A stretch of 31,112 bases of DNA. It comes from an uncultured Bacteroides sp. Its GTDB lineage: Bacteria > Bacteroidota > Bacteroidia > Bacteroidales > Bacteroidaceae. Made by a program: the position numbers and the translations under genes. Below, piece after piece: positions 7,824 through 16,370 of the stretch. The stretch's first letter is position 1; each line of letters opens with the position of its first letter. The stretch covers positions 1-31,112 of the forward strand of contig CAJKXC010000028.1 of NCBI GenBank assembly GCA_905203765.1. Reading direction: 5' to 3'. The notes under the pieces were generated by a model, which ran no database searches, was not told the origin of the DNA, and was given only the letters and a program-made list of their open reading frames with translations.

Positions 7824-8810
7824 ATGGAAGATATTATAGCACCGATAAGCAAGGAATTACTGAAAGCGGAATTGACTGAGGAGAAACGCTTGCGTATGAC
7901 TAACAGAAGCCATAACCAGATTTATATCATTACCGCTCAGGATTCACCGAACACGATGAAGGAAATCGGTCGTCTGCGTGAAATCGCATTCCGTGCTGCC
8001 GGAGGTGGTACCGGTCTGTCTATGGATATTGACGAATATGATATAATGGAGAATCCCTACAAGCAGCTGATTGTGTGGAATCCGGAAGCTGAAGAGATTT
8101 TGGGTGGTTACCGTTATATTTTGGGTACGGATGTACGGTTTGATGAACACAACGTCCCTATCTTGGCTACGGCTCATATGTTCAATTTTTCTGAAGAGTT
8201 CCTCAAAGAGTATCTTCCCACTACCATCGAACTGGGACGTTCGTTCGTCACGCTGGAGTATCAGTCTACGCGTACCGACAGCAAAGGTCTCTTTGCCCTC
8301 GATAATTTGTGGGACGGCCTGGGCGCTTTGACGGTAGTGATGCCCAACGTGAAGTACTTCTTCGGCAAGGTGACCATGTATCCCAGTTATCACCGCCAGG
8401 GCCGCGACATGATACTCTACTTCCTGAAGAAACACTTCCCCGATAAGGATAATCTGATTACTCCGATGAAACCGTTGCTTCTGGAGTCTGACGAGAAAGA
8501 TCTGGCTGCTTTGTTTTGTAAAGACACCTTCAAGGAAGACTATAAGATATTGAATTGCGAAATACGCAAACTGGGCTACAACATCCCCCCGCTGGTGAAT
8601 GCGTATATGAGCCTCAGTCCTACAATGCGTATGTTCGGCACTGCCATCAACTACGGCTTTGGCGATGTAGAAGAAACCGGCATCCTGATTGCCGTAGACG
8701 AGATTCTGGCAGAAAAGCGCATCCGCCACATCGAATCGTTCATAGCAAACGAGCCGGAAGCTTGCAAGTTGACGTCGGGAGCGAATAATGTAGTTTATAA
8801 GAGTTACTAA
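7824..8810 (+). CDS. glsB: GlsB-like N-acyltransferase (commendamide/glycine lipid synthase, GNAT/OlsB-like)
   Basis: This 328-residue protein belongs to the OlsB-like branch of the GNAT fold. It carries IGRLREIAFRAAGGGTG near residues 48-64 and IELGRSFVTLEYQ, where OlsB proteins have a conserved ELGR motif. In Bacteroides this family joins a 3-hydroxy fatty acyl chain to glycine, giving N-acylglycine (commendamide), the first step of glycine lipid synthesis. Its place just after glsA gives the full two-step pathway in one operon. Substrate identity is taken from the characterised family, not from this sequence. The gene ends convergently 24 bases from dgt. Confidence 0.88.
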   Translation: MEDIIAPISKELLKAELTEEKRLRMTNRSHNQIYIITAQDSPNTMKEIGRLREIAFRAAGGGTGLSMDIDEYDIMENPYKQLIVWNPEAEEILGGYRYILGTDVRFDEHNVPILATAHMFNFSEEFLKEYLPTTIELGRSFVTLEYQSTRTDSKGLFALDNLWDGLGALTVVMPNVKYFFGKVTMYPSYHRQGRDMILYFLKKHFPDKDNLITPMKPLLLESDEKDLAALFCKDTFKEDYKILNCEIRKLGYNIPPLVNAYMSLSPTMRMFGTAINYGFGDVEETGILIAVDEILAEKRIRHIESFIANEPEACKLTSGANNVVYKSY

Positions 8811-8834
8811 CTAATAAAATGAAGTCCATGCCGT

Positions 8835-10160
8835 TTATACAGCCGGCAGGCTGTTACCATTAATCTTTCTGTATAAATCGAGGGCATAGACATCCGTCAT
8901 GCCCGAAATATAATCCAATACCGCCTGTATTCTTTCGTAGAGTGCAGGCGCTTTTATGTTGTACTGGCTCGATACGCGGTTGATGAGCAGTTGGGAGTAC
9001 GCCTTTTCGGGGGAGCATACGGCGTCAATCATCAGTTCGAGCAGAGTACTGATGATGCGGAAACCGGCGAGTTCGATGTCCAGTACATCGCGTGAGCGGT
9101 ATATCTTCTCGAAAGAAAGGTCGGCACAGCGCTTGTAGGCGGTGGCGGGCAGTTCGGAGATGTGCCGGATGAGGCTGCCTTCGAACGTTCCTTCCAATAT
9201 CTGCTCTTCGTTGTCGAGGAAGGCTTGCGTGCATTCCCGGATAAGAAGGCCTATCACGCAGGAGCGCAGGTAGGCAATCTGTTCGTTGAGGTCGCTTACG
9301 ATGTGCAGGGTATCGAGCATATGCGCTTTCCGGTCGTCCGGGAAGTAAGAGAGCAGCAGTTCTTGTGTCTCCTGGGTGGTGAGTATTTTCAGTTTGTGCG
9401 CGTCTTCAAGGTCCATCATCTGGTAGCAGATGTCGTCGGCAGCTTCTACAAGATATACCAGCGGGTGGCGGGCGTACTTCAGCGGAGATTCGTTCAGCTT
9501 CTTCATGCCCAGCTCTTCGGCAATCTGGCGGAAGCTGTCTTCCTCGGTGGTGAAGAAGCCGAACTTGGACTTCTTCCCTGCCAAACTCGATGAAAAGGGA
9601 TATTTTACGATACTGGCAAGGGTGGAGTAGGTGAGCACAAAGCCCCCTTTCCGCCTACCTTCGAACTGGTGGGTGAGAAGGCGGAAGGCATTGGCGTTTC
9701 CTTCGAAGTGCGTCAGGTCTTCCCATTGGACGGCGGTCAACTGTTCTTTCAGTGCCATGCCTTTCCCTTCGGAAAAGTAAGTGGAGATGGCGCGTTCGCC
9801 GGAGTGCCCGAAGGGGGGATTGCCCAGGTCGTGTGCCAGGCAGGCGGCAGAGACGATGGAACCTATTTCGGGCAGAAAGGAATTCTGCAAGTCGGGATGG
9901 CGGGCGATGATGGCTTTGGAAACATCGTTGCCCAGCGAGCGCCCTACGCATGATACCTCCAGGCTATGCGTCAGCCGGTTGTGTACGAAGACGCTGCCCG
10001 GCAAGGGGAAAACCTGCGTCTTGTTCTGCAAGCGGCGGAAGGGAGCGGAGAAGACAAGGCGGTCGTAATCCCGCTGGAACTCAGAACGGTTCTCGTGACG
10101 TTCGCGGTGGAACTCTTCCAGCCCGAAGCGTTTGGCAGATATAAGGGTATTCCAATTCAT
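8835..10160 (-). CDS. dgt: Deoxyguanosinetriphosphate triphosphohydrolase-like protein (Dgt)
   Basis: This 441-residue HD-domain enzyme splits dNTPs into the deoxynucleoside and triphosphate. The metal-binding HD set is visible: RLTHSLEV (His65), ACLAHDLGNPPFGHSGE (His110-Asp111) and VEAADDICYQMMD (Asp242/243). The N-terminal block RDYDRLVFSAPFRRLQNKTQVFPL is typical of the dGTPase family. The C-terminal part after residue 330 fits the usual helical extension. A TACATTTG -7 box lies 32-39 bases before the start. The gene diverges from dut over a 104-base gap, so two nucleotide-pool enzymes share one intergenic region. The natural dNTP preference cannot be read from the sequence. Confidence 0.95.
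   Translation of the reverse strand: MNWNTLISAKRFGLEEFHRERHENRSEFQRDYDRLVFSAPFRRLQNKTQVFPLPGSVFVHNRLTHSLEVSCVGRSLGNDVSKAIIARHPDLQNSFLPEIGSIVSAACLAHDLGNPPFGHSGERAISTYFSEGKGMALKEQLTAVQWEDLTHFEGNANAFRLLTHQFEGRRKGGFVLTYSTLASIVKYPFSSSLAGKKSKFGFFTTEEDSFRQIAEELGMKKLNESPLKYARHPLVYLVEAADDICYQMMDLEDAHKLKILTTQETQELLLSYFPDDRKAHMLDTLHIVSDLNEQIAYLRSCVIGLLIRECTQAFLDNEEQILEGTFEGSLIRHISELPATAYKRCADLSFEKIYRSRDVLDIELAGFRIISTLLELMIDAVCSPEKAYSQLLINRVSSQYNIKAPALYERIQAVLDYISGMTDVYALDLYRKINGNSLPAV
8839..8854 (+). terminator. Possible terminator between glsB and dgt
   Basis: ACAGCC-GGCA-GGCTGT forms a short 6-bp hairpin overlapping the last codons of dgt, 28 bases after the glsB stop. There is no clean T run, so this call is weak. 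Confidence 0.3.
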
Positions 10161-10191
10161 GCTTATCAGTAGCTTTCTTATTATTTAACTG

Positions 10192-10199
10192 CAAATGTA
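10192..10199 (-). promoter_or_regulatory. -7 box of the dgt promoter
   Basis: TACATTTG on the minus strand is an exact match to TAnnTTTG, 32 bases before the dgt ATG. A TTTG lies upstream but only 14 bases away, so the -33 element is not convincing. Confidence 0.5.
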
Positions 10200-10264
10200 T
10201 TACTATTTTGCTTCAAAAGCTGTATTTTCGCCCTTTAAATAGTAAATAAAGGAATGTAAACAAG

Positions 10265-10699
10265 ATGTTGAACGTACAGATTATCAATAAATCGAAGCAT
10301 CCGCTTCCGGCTTACGCCACCGAACTATCCGCAGGCATGGACATCCGCGCCAATATCAACGAACCGATTTCATTAGCTCCGATGCAGCGCTGCCTCGTGC
10401 CTACGGGACTCTTCATCGCCCTGCCGGCAGGCTTCGAAGCACAGATACGTCCGCGTAGCGGCCTCGCCCTCAAGAAGGGAATCACCGTGCTGAACTCTCC
10501 CGGAACGATTGATGCGGATTACCGGGGCGAGATATGCATCATCCTCGTCAACCTGTCTGCCGAAACGTTTGTCATTGAAGACGGAGAACGTATTGCCCAG
10601 ATGGTGATAGCACGTCACGAACAAGCCGCCTGGCAGGAAGTGGAAGCGCTGGATGAAACGGTACGCGGTGCCGGTGGATTCGGACATACGGGAGTTTAA
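10265..10699 (+). CDS. dut: dUTP diphosphatase (dUTPase)
   Basis: This 144-residue trimeric dUTPase converts dUTP to dUMP, keeping uracil out of DNA and feeding dTMP synthesis. All five family motifs are present: SAGMDIR (22-28), RPRSGL (62-67), GTIDADYRGEI (80-90, catalytic Asp83), DGERIAQ (106-112) and RGAGGFGHTGV (134-144), the glycine-rich C-terminal arm that closes over the substrate. TATTTTCG at 10223-10230 is one base off a -7 box. The gene heads an operon with the TPR, DUF4292 and EnvC-like genes. The following gap (10700-10736) is filled by a GTGATAATG-type repeat that begins right after the stop. Confidence 0.97.
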   Translation: MLNVQIINKSKHPLPAYATELSAGMDIRANINEPISLAPMQRCLVPTGLFIALPAGFEAQIRPRSGLALKKGITVLNSPGTIDADYRGEICIILVNLSAETFVIEDGERIAQMVIARHEQAAWQEVEALDETVRGAGGFGHTGV

Positions 10700-10736
10700 A
10701 GGTGATAAGGTGGTAATGTGATAATGTGGTAATGTG
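10700..10736 (+). repeat. Low-complexity GTGATAATG/GTGGTAATG junction repeat
   Basis: The whole gap between dut and the TPR gene is built from GTGATAAGG, GTGGTAATG and GTGATAATG units. The 17-mer GATAAGGTGGTAATGTG at 10704-10720 recurs exactly on the minus strand at 14471-14455, and with two changes at 4240-4224. The units carry TGA and TAA in several frames. Confidence 0.75.
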
Positions 10737-12536
10737 ATGAAACTTAGAATTAATATAGTATTATTCTTGCTGTTGAACTGCTTGCTGTTCTCTTCCGTAG
10801 CCATGGGCGCCGAGCCGGTGGCAAAGAAGAAGAAAAAGAAGGAGAAGGCGAAAACAACCCTTTCGGTGCAAGAGCAACTGACGCCCGAGCAGCAGCGCCG
10901 ATACGATTACTTCTTCCTGGAAGCTGCCCGCCTGAAAGTACAGAAAGACTACGGCGCCGCTTTCGACTTGTTGCAGCACTGCCTGTCAATCAACCCGAAT
11001 GCTTCGTCGGCCTTGTACGAAGTGTCGCAATATTATATGTTCCTCAAGCAGGTGCCCCTGGGCGAAGCTGCCCTGGAGAAAGCGGTGGAGAACGACCCCG
11101 ACAACTACTGGTACAGCCAGGGACTTGCCAACCTCTACCTGCAACAGAACGAAATGGAGAAAGCCGCCATGCTGCTGGAAGGCATGACCACCCGTTTCCC
11201 CGACAAGATGGACCCGCTGTACAACCTGCTAGAAATCTACAACCACCAGGGCGAGTACGACAAAGTGATCGGCATCCTGAACAAGCTCGAAGAGCGGATG
11301 GGCAAGAACGAACAGCTGAGCATGGAGAAGTTCCGCATCTACCTGCAAAAGAAAGATGACAAGAGCGCTTTCCGCGAGATAGAGAGCCTGGTTGCTGAAT
11401 ACCCTATGGACACGCGCTACCAGATAGTCCTGGGAGACGTCTATATGCAGAACGGGAAGAAGGACGAAGCCTACGAAATTTATAAGAAAGTACTGGCGGA
11501 AGAACCGGACAATGCCATGGCGATGTACTCGCTTGCTTCTTACTATGAAGAAACCGGGCAGAAGGAACTCTACGAGCAACAGTTGGACACCCTGCTCCTG
11601 AACCGGAAAGTGCCCTCGGACACCAGACTGAGCGTCATGCGCCAGTTCATTGCGCAGAACGAGCAGGACGGCAGGGACAGTACCCGCGTCATCACCCTCT
11701 TCAACCGCATCATGGAGCAAGACCCCGACGATGCGCAACTGCCGATGCTCTATGCCCAATATCTTCTTTCCAAAGGAATGAACCAGGAAGCCTGGCCCGT
11801 TCTGGGGCAGATTCTGGTTATCGACCCCACCAATACGGCAGCACGCATGATGCTGCTGGGTGAGGCTGTACGCAAGGAGAACTACGAAGAGATTATACGC
11901 CTCTGCGAAGCCGGTGTCGAAGCCAATCCCGATATGCTGGAATTCTACTTCTACCTCGCCATCGCCTACAACCAGGCGGAGCGGACGGACGATGCCCTCG
12001 CCATCTGCCAGAAAGCCCTGCTGCATATCAAGGACGACAGTAAGAAAGAGGTGGTTTCCGACTTCTACGCCATCATCGGCGATGCCTACCACAGCAAGAA
12101 CCAACATGATGATGCCTATGCCGCCTACGACTCGGCACTGGTGTATAACCCCTCGAACATCGGCGTACTGAACAACTACGCCTATTATCTCTCCCTGGAG
12201 CGTCGCGACCTGGACAAGGCGGAAGAGATGAGCTATCGCACGGTGAAGGCGGAACCGAAAAACTCCACCTACCTCGACACCTACGCCTGGATATTGTTCG
12301 AGAAAGGAAACTATGCCGAAGCGCGCCTCTACATAGACGACGCCATGAAGAACGAGGACGATGCGAGCAATGTCATCGTAGAGCATTGCGGCGACATCTA
12401 CTACATGACGGGCGACGTGGACGGCGCCCTGAAGTTCTGGAAGCAAGCCTGGGACAAGGGCAACCGCTCCGATATACTGAAACAGAAAATACAGAAAAAG
12501 AAATACATAGCAGATGAAACCAAACCTACTAAGTAA
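10737..12536 (+). CDS. Secreted tetratricopeptide-repeat protein
   Basis: This 599-residue protein starts with a signal peptide (MKLRINIVLFLLLNCLLFSSVAMGA), then a very lysine-rich stretch, and then TPR units to the end. Typical repeats are ASALYEVSQYYMFLKQVPLGEAALEKAVENDPDN, YWYSQGLANLYLQQNEMEKAAMLLEGM and IGVLNNYAYYLSLERRDLDKAEEMSYRTVKAEPKN. TPR arrays are protein-protein scaffolds, so a role in an envelope complex is likely but the partner is unknown. The GTG one codon earlier lies in the junction repeat, so I used the ATG. The gene overlaps the DUF4292 gene by 23 bases, which argues for translational coupling and a shared task with it and the EnvC-like protein. Confidence 0.88.
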   Translation: MKLRINIVLFLLLNCLLFSSVAMGAEPVAKKKKKKEKAKTTLSVQEQLTPEQQRRYDYFFLEAARLKVQKDYGAAFDLLQHCLSINPNASSALYEVSQYYMFLKQVPLGEAALEKAVENDPDNYWYSQGLANLYLQQNEMEKAAMLLEGMTTRFPDKMDPLYNLLEIYNHQGEYDKVIGILNKLEERMGKNEQLSMEKFRIYLQKKDDKSAFREIESLVAEYPMDTRYQIVLGDVYMQNGKKDEAYEIYKKVLAEEPDNAMAMYSLASYYEETGQKELYEQQLDTLLLNRKVPSDTRLSVMRQFIAQNEQDGRDSTRVITLFNRIMEQDPDDAQLPMLYAQYLLSKGMNQEAWPVLGQILVIDPTNTAARMMLLGEAVRKENYEEIIRLCEAGVEANPDMLEFYFYLAIAYNQAERTDDALAICQKALLHIKDDSKKEVVSDFYAIIGDAYHSKNQHDDAYAAYDSALVYNPSNIGVLNNYAYYLSLERRDLDKAEEMSYRTVKAEPKNSTYLDTYAWILFEKGNYAEARLYIDDAMKNEDDASNVIVEHCGDIYYMTGDVDGALKFWKQAWDKGNRSDILKQKIQKKKYIADETKPTK

Positions 12537-13104
12537 GCCTGCGATAAAGAACTTCCGCTTTTTCTCTTTATTGCTCATGCTGGCCGTGTGCCTTGCCGGT
12601 TGCCATACCTCGCGCCAGGCAGGTTCCTCATTGAAGAAAGACGGTTACCTGTCTTCCAAAGTACAGTTGACCGTTCCCCATAAGGATGCCGTGCTCACCG
12701 TGAACGGCACTATGAAGCTGCTGAGCGGCGAACGTATGCAGATGTCCTTCCTGATGCCGATTATCCGTACCGAGGTGGCACGCCTGGAAGTAACGCCGGA
12801 CGACATCCTGCTGGTGGACCGCATGGGAAAGCGCTACGTCCGCGCCACACGCAAGGAACTGAAGAACGTATTGCCCAAGAAGGCGGACTTCGCCCACCTG
12901 GAGAAGTTGCTTTATGAAGCCTCTAAGCCCAACGGCAAGAAGGTGCTGACAGGCAAAGAAGTGGGTATCCCCTCGCTGGAGAAAGGAAAGATAGAGCTAT
13001 CCAACTTCTCCGACCAGAAGTTCACGCTTACCCCCACCCAGCTATCATCCAGATATAAAGAAGTTGCCCTGGAAGAACTCCTAAATACGTTGATGAGCTT
13101 ATGA
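12514..13104 (+). CDS. DUF4292 family lipoprotein
   Basis: This 196-residue protein has a lipoprotein signal ending LAVCLAGC, with Cys30 as the likely lipidated residue. The mature part (SSKVQLTVPHKDAVLTVNGTMKLLSGERMQMSFLMP, then IRTEVARLEVTPDDILLVDRMGKRYVRA) matches the Bacteroidota family DUF4292, whose fold is thought to resemble the LolA/LolB half-barrel. No enzymatic motif is visible. Its start lies inside the TPR gene and its stop overlaps the EnvC-like start in an ATGA, so all three are probably translated as one block. A role in lipoprotein or envelope handling is inference. Confidence 0.85.
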   Translation: MKPNLLSKPAIKNFRFFSLLLMLAVCLAGCHTSRQAGSSLKKDGYLSSKVQLTVPHKDAVLTVNGTMKLLSGERMQMSFLMPIIRTEVARLEVTPDDILLVDRMGKRYVRATRKELKNVLPKKADFAHLEKLLYEASKPNGKKVLTGKEVGIPSLEKGKIELSNFSDQKFTLTPTQLSSRYKEVALEELLNTLMSL

Positions 13105-14426
13105 AACGCTTCCTTTGTATCCTGACAGGTTGTCTCTGTCTTGCTCTCCCCCTCTCCGCCCAGTCCAACAAGCTGATAAAGGAACTGGAAAGCAAGCGCG
13201 GCACTTTGCAGAAACAGATTGCAGAGTCCGAGACACTCCTCAAGACTACAAAGAAAGACGTAGGCAGCCAACTGAACGGCCTTGCCGCCCTGACCGGGCA
13301 AATAGAAGAGCGTAAGCGCTACATCCTTGCCATCAACAGCGATGTGGAGTCCATAGAGCGCGAGCTCGGCTCGCTGAACCGCCAGTTGACCCGCCTGCAA
13401 CGCGACCTGAAGGACAAGAAGCAGAAGTACGAATCGTCCGTCCAATACCTGTACAAGAACCGCTCCATCGAAGAGAAGCTGATGTTCATCTTCTCCGCCC
13501 CGACCCTGGCACAGACCTACCGCCGCATGCGCTACGTGCGCGAGTACGCCACCTACCAGCGTTTGCAAGGCGAAGAAGTGCTGAAGAAGCAGGAGCAGGT
13601 GAACCGTAAGAAGGCGGAGCTCCAGCAAGTGAAAGCCGCCAAAGAGAACCTGCTGAAAGAGCGCGAAAACGAAAAGGCGAAACTCGAAGCCCAGGAGAAG
13701 GAAAAGAAGACCCTCGTTGCCAACCTGCAAAAGAAACAACGCGGTTTGCAGAACGAACTTGCCAAGAAACGCCGCGAAGCGAACCAGCTCAATGCCCGCA
13801 TCGACCGCCTGATAGCCGAAGAAATAGAGAAAGCCCGCAAACGTGCCGCCGAGGAAGCGCGCCGTGAAGCCGCCGCCCGCAAGAAAGCGGACGAAAAGGC
13901 TGCTGCTGCCAACAAGCAGGGCACTGGCAATAAACAAACCGCCACCACCGCCAAGCCTAAAGCCGCTCCGCTGGATGCCTATTCCATGAGTAAGGCCGAC
14001 CGCGAACTTTCCGGCAACTTTGCCAGTAATCGCGGCAAACTGCCTATGCCTATCACCGGTGCCTATATCATCACCAGCCACTACGGGGAATATACGGTAG
14101 AAGGCCTGCGCAACGTCAAGCTGGATAATAAGGGTATCGACATCCAGGGCAAACCGGGAGCGCAAGCCCGTGCCATCTTCGACGGAAAGGTTGCCGCCGT
14201 CTTCAAGCTGAACGGCCTCTTCAACATCCTCATCCGTCACGGCAATTACATCTCCGTTTACTGCAACCTCTCTTCCGCTTCCGTGAAGCAGGGCGATGAT
14301 GTCACCACCAAGCAGACCATCGGACAAATCTTCTCCGACGGAGCCGACAACGGTCGCACCGTACTGCACTTTCAGTTGAGGAAGGAGAAGGAGAAGTTGA
14401 ATCCGGAACCGTGGCTGAATAGATAA
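13101..14426 (+). CDS. EnvC-like murein hydrolase activator (degenerate LytM domain)
   Basis: The 441-residue protein has a signal peptide (cleavage after about residue 20), a long coiled coil (about 23-265) and a C-terminal LytM/M23 domain (about 315-441). The LytM zinc site is broken: the first ligand His is Asn343 (NKGID instead of HxGID), the YxHL histidine is Asn389 (YCNL), and the first His of HxH is Val421 (VLH). Only Asp347, His380 and His423 remain. Loss of these residues is the hallmark of EnvC/NlpD-type activators, which switch on amidases for daughter-cell separation instead of cutting peptidoglycan themselves. It ends convergently with the M20 gene, 24 bases apart. Confidence 0.9.
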   Translation: MKRFLCILTGCLCLALPLSAQSNKLIKELESKRGTLQKQIAESETLLKTTKKDVGSQLNGLAALTGQIEERKRYILAINSDVESIERELGSLNRQLTRLQRDLKDKKQKYESSVQYLYKNRSIEEKLMFIFSAPTLAQTYRRMRYVREYATYQRLQGEEVLKKQEQVNRKKAELQQVKAAKENLLKERENEKAKLEAQEKEKKTLVANLQKKQRGLQNELAKKRREANQLNARIDRLIAEEIEKARKRAAEEARREAAARKKADEKAAAANKQGTGNKQTATTAKPKAAPLDAYSMSKADRELSGNFASNRGKLPMPITGAYIITSHYGEYTVEGLRNVKLDNKGIDIQGKPGAQARAIFDGKVAAVFKLNGLFNILIRHGNYISVYCNLSSASVKQGDDVTTKQTIGQIFSDGADNGRTVLHFQLRKEKEKLNPEPWLNR

Positions 14427-14471
14427 TGTGCCAATTAGCACATTGGCATATTAGCACATTACCACCTTATC
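14424..14471. repeat. Junction repeat and hairpins between envC-like and M20 genes
   Basis: The EnvC-like stop and the last codons of the M20 gene both lie in this stretch. TGCCAAT-tagcac-ATTGGCA and AATGTGC...GCACATT are alternative perfect stems. The minus strand contains GATAAGGTGGTAATGTG (14471-14455), identical to the repeat after dut. It may also act as a two-way terminator, though no T run is evident. Confidence 0.65.
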
Positions 14472-15524
14472 CAATAGCTCCAGATACATCCCTATCGCTT
14501 CCTCTATCTCCCTGATAAAGATAAATTCGTCCGCCGTATGCGAGCGGCTGCTCTTGCCCGGTCCCATTTTCAGCGAGGGGAAAGGCATCAGTGCCTGGTC
14601 GGACAGGGTGGGGGAGCCAAAGGGTACGCGTCCCATCGCTACGGCGCGCTGTACAATGGGGTGCTCCGGTGATACGTGCGAGGAACTCAGGCGGAAGGAA
14701 CGTGCCTGGGCTTCGCAACGGATATGTTTCTGTATCTCGGCAAAGAGTTCCTGGTTGGTGTAGCATTCGTTGCTGCGGATATCCACTACGAAGGTACAGC
14801 GGTCGGGGATGACGTTGTGCTGTGTGCCGGCATTCACCATCGTTACGCTCATCTTTACCGGGCCCAGCAGGGACGATTCCCGGGCGAAGCGATAGTCGCG
14901 GAACCAGGCGATGTCATCCAATACCTTATATATAGCATTATTCCCTTCGTTGCGCGCGGCATGTCCCGATTTGCCGACGGCAGTCACGTCGAGCACCATC
15001 AAACCTTTCTCGGCAATGGCGGGCTGCATCTCCGTGGGCTCTCCCACGATGGCAAACTGTATCGGTGGAAGTTCCGGCAACACGCATTCTATTCCGCCCT
15101 TGCCCGATACTTCTTCCTCGCATGATGCCAGGAATATCATATTATATGCCTGCGTGGTGCGGCACAGCGTCAGGAAGACTTGCAACAGGCTGACCACACT
15201 TGCCCCGGCATCGTTGCTGCCCAGTCCGTACAACTTCCCGTTCTCTTCCAGCGTTGGGGTGAACGGGTCTTTCCGCCATCCGCTTACGGGTTTCACCGTG
15301 TCGATGTGCGAATTCAGCAGCAGTGTCGGTTTCTTCAAGTCGAACATCGGGCTGAGGCACCACACGTTGTTGCCTTTCCGCCCGGTCGTCATTCCTTGCA
15401 TTTCGATGTAGTTTTGCAGACAGTCCGCCGCCTTTTCTTCGTCGCGGCTCAGGGATGGGATGGCAATCAGGGACTGGAGCAGTCCGGTTGCCTCGGATAC
15501 GAGGGTGGGTATATCGTAAGTCAT
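14451..15524 (-). CDS. M20 family metallohydrolase (ArgE/DapE-like deacylase)
   Basis: This 357-residue di-zinc hydrolase shows the M20 site: NSHIDTVKP (His73, Asp75), GSNDAGAS (bridging Asp105), SCEEEVSG (general base Glu137 and ligand Glu138), GEPTEMQ (Glu162) and RSHTADEF near the C-terminus. A dimerisation domain sits between, starting with KSGHAARNEGNNAIYKVL. The length and motifs fit the acetylornithine deacetylase/succinyl-diaminopimelate desuccinylase group. Bacteroides make arginine through succinylated intermediates, so a desuccinylase role is possible, but no arginine or lysine gene is nearby to decide. The last five codons (VVMC, stop) are read from a repeat shared with the dut junction. 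Confidence 0.88.
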   Translation of the reverse strand: MTYDIPTLVSEATGLLQSLIAIPSLSRDEEKAADCLQNYIEMQGMTTGRKGNNVWCLSPMFDLKKPTLLLNSHIDTVKPVSGWRKDPFTPTLEENGKLYGLGSNDAGASVVSLLQVFLTLCRTTQAYNMIFLASCEEEVSGKGGIECVLPELPPIQFAIVGEPTEMQPAIAEKGLMVLDVTAVGKSGHAARNEGNNAIYKVLDDIAWFRDYRFARESSLLGPVKMSVTMVNAGTQHNVIPDRCTFVVDIRSNECYTNQELFAEIQKHIRCEAQARSFRLSSSHVSPEHPIVQRAVAMGRVPFGSPTLSDQALMPFPSLKMGPGKSSRSHTADEFIFIREIEEAIGMYLELLDKVVMC

Positions 15525-15549
15525 ACTCGGTAAATAAATAATCTTGCTG

Positions 15550-15557
15550 CAAACTTA
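15550..15557 (-). promoter_or_regulatory. -7 box of the M20 gene
   Basis: TAAGTTTG on the minus strand matches TAnnTTTG exactly, 26 bases before the ATG at 15524. The nearest upstream TTTG is in the loop of the preceding terminator, 24 bases away, slightly more than usual. Confidence 0.55.
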
Positions 15558-15559
15558 CG

Positions 15560-15597
15560 GATAAAAAATGAAAAAGGACGCCAAACTGACGTCCTTT
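15560..15597 (-). terminator. Intrinsic terminator of the outer-membrane barrel gene
   Basis: AAAGGACG at 15573-15580 pairs with CGTCCTTT at 15590-15597 around a 9-base loop. On the minus strand the stem is followed by TTTTTCATTTTTT. It lies 21 bases after the barrel gene's stop. Confidence 0.85.
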
Positions 15598-15617
15598 CTA
15601 TCTTTTAGATATAGGGT

Positions 15618-16223
15618 TTAGAAGAAGCAACTGAGTGAAATCATCAGGTTACGGTTCTTGTTGCTTATATGGTCGGCGTTGTCTATCAAGCCCCAGTCAT
15701 AACCGAAGGAAACTTGATACTTCTGGCAGAACTCGACACCGAACTTCAAGCCCAAGCCGAAGTCGAAACGGTTCATGCCGCCACCATCTTCGTCGAAGAC
15801 GTTGTCCGATGTATTGTCCACTTCTACTCCATCTGCTTTTGCCTTACCGAAGAGGCCGACAGCGATATAAGGACCTGCATTGCCGAAAACAGCGAAGTTT
15901 TCGTTTACTGCATACTTATAACCCATATGTACGGGAACTTCTAAATAGTAAGGAGTGTACTTGATGTCGCCAGAACCGAGGTTTACTTTTGCACCTTTCA
16001 GTGACAGCAATGCACCCATGTCGAGGTATACCCCTTCGGCAATCTGAGGCAATCCCATTTCTGCCTTTACTCCGGCGTGGAAACCTATTTTACTGTCGAA
16101 GCCATCAGCAGAAAATTTGCTGGAGTTCATACCCAGGGTTGCACCCCATCTGACATTCTCTTGCGCATTGATACCGGCAAAGCTTACTGCCAGTAATGCG
16201 AACATTACTAAAATCTTTTTCAT
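15618..16223 (-). CDS. Small outer-membrane beta-barrel protein (porin-like family)
   Basis: The 201-residue protein begins with a clear signal peptide (MKKILVMFALLAVSFAGINAQ) and continues as alternating amphipathic strands (NVRWGATLGMNSSKFS, KIGFHAGVKAEMGL, YTPYYLEVPVHMGYKYAV, FDFGLGLKFGVEF, YQVSFGYDWGL). It ends in aromatic residues (LSCFF), as outer-membrane barrels do. This pattern matches the PF13568-type outer membrane protein beta-barrel family common in Bacteroidota. It is too small for a large diffusion pore; the ligand or partner is unknown. It has its own canonical promoter and terminator, so it is monocistronic. Confidence 0.88.
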   Translation of the reverse strand: MKKILVMFALLAVSFAGINAQENVRWGATLGMNSSKFSADGFDSKIGFHAGVKAEMGLPQIAEGVYLDMGALLSLKGAKVNLGSGDIKYTPYYLEVPVHMGYKYAVNENFAVFGNAGPYIAVGLFGKAKADGVEVDNTSDNVFDEDGGGMNRFDFGLGLKFGVEFCQKYQVSFGYDWGLIDNADHISNKNRNLMISLSCFF

Positions 16224-16254
16224 CTAATTCAGTTTTTATTGGTTTATGTGGGTG

Positions 16255-16287
16255 CAAATATAGGTATATATTCAATAGGTTGTCAAA
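16255..16287 (-). promoter_or_regulatory. Promoter of the outer-membrane barrel gene
   Basis: On the minus strand, TTTG at 16287-16284 and TATATTTG at 16262-16255 are separated by exactly 21 bases, a perfect Bacteroides promoter. The ATG follows 31 bases after the -7 box. Confidence 0.85.
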
Positions 16288-16370
16288 AAAACTAAAAAAA
16301 AGTTGCCTCTCACTTGATAAATAAGTACAGTGGAACAAACATCTAAAAGCCGTGCCCCTAAAGATTTAAG

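Noticed and set aside
12912..14441. Long open frame (509 codons) antisense to the EnvC-like gene
   Set aside because: It mirrors the coiled-coil codons of the plus-strand gene, giving a phenylalanine/leucine-rich protein with no family likeness, while the plus strand has a clear signal peptide and LytM domain.
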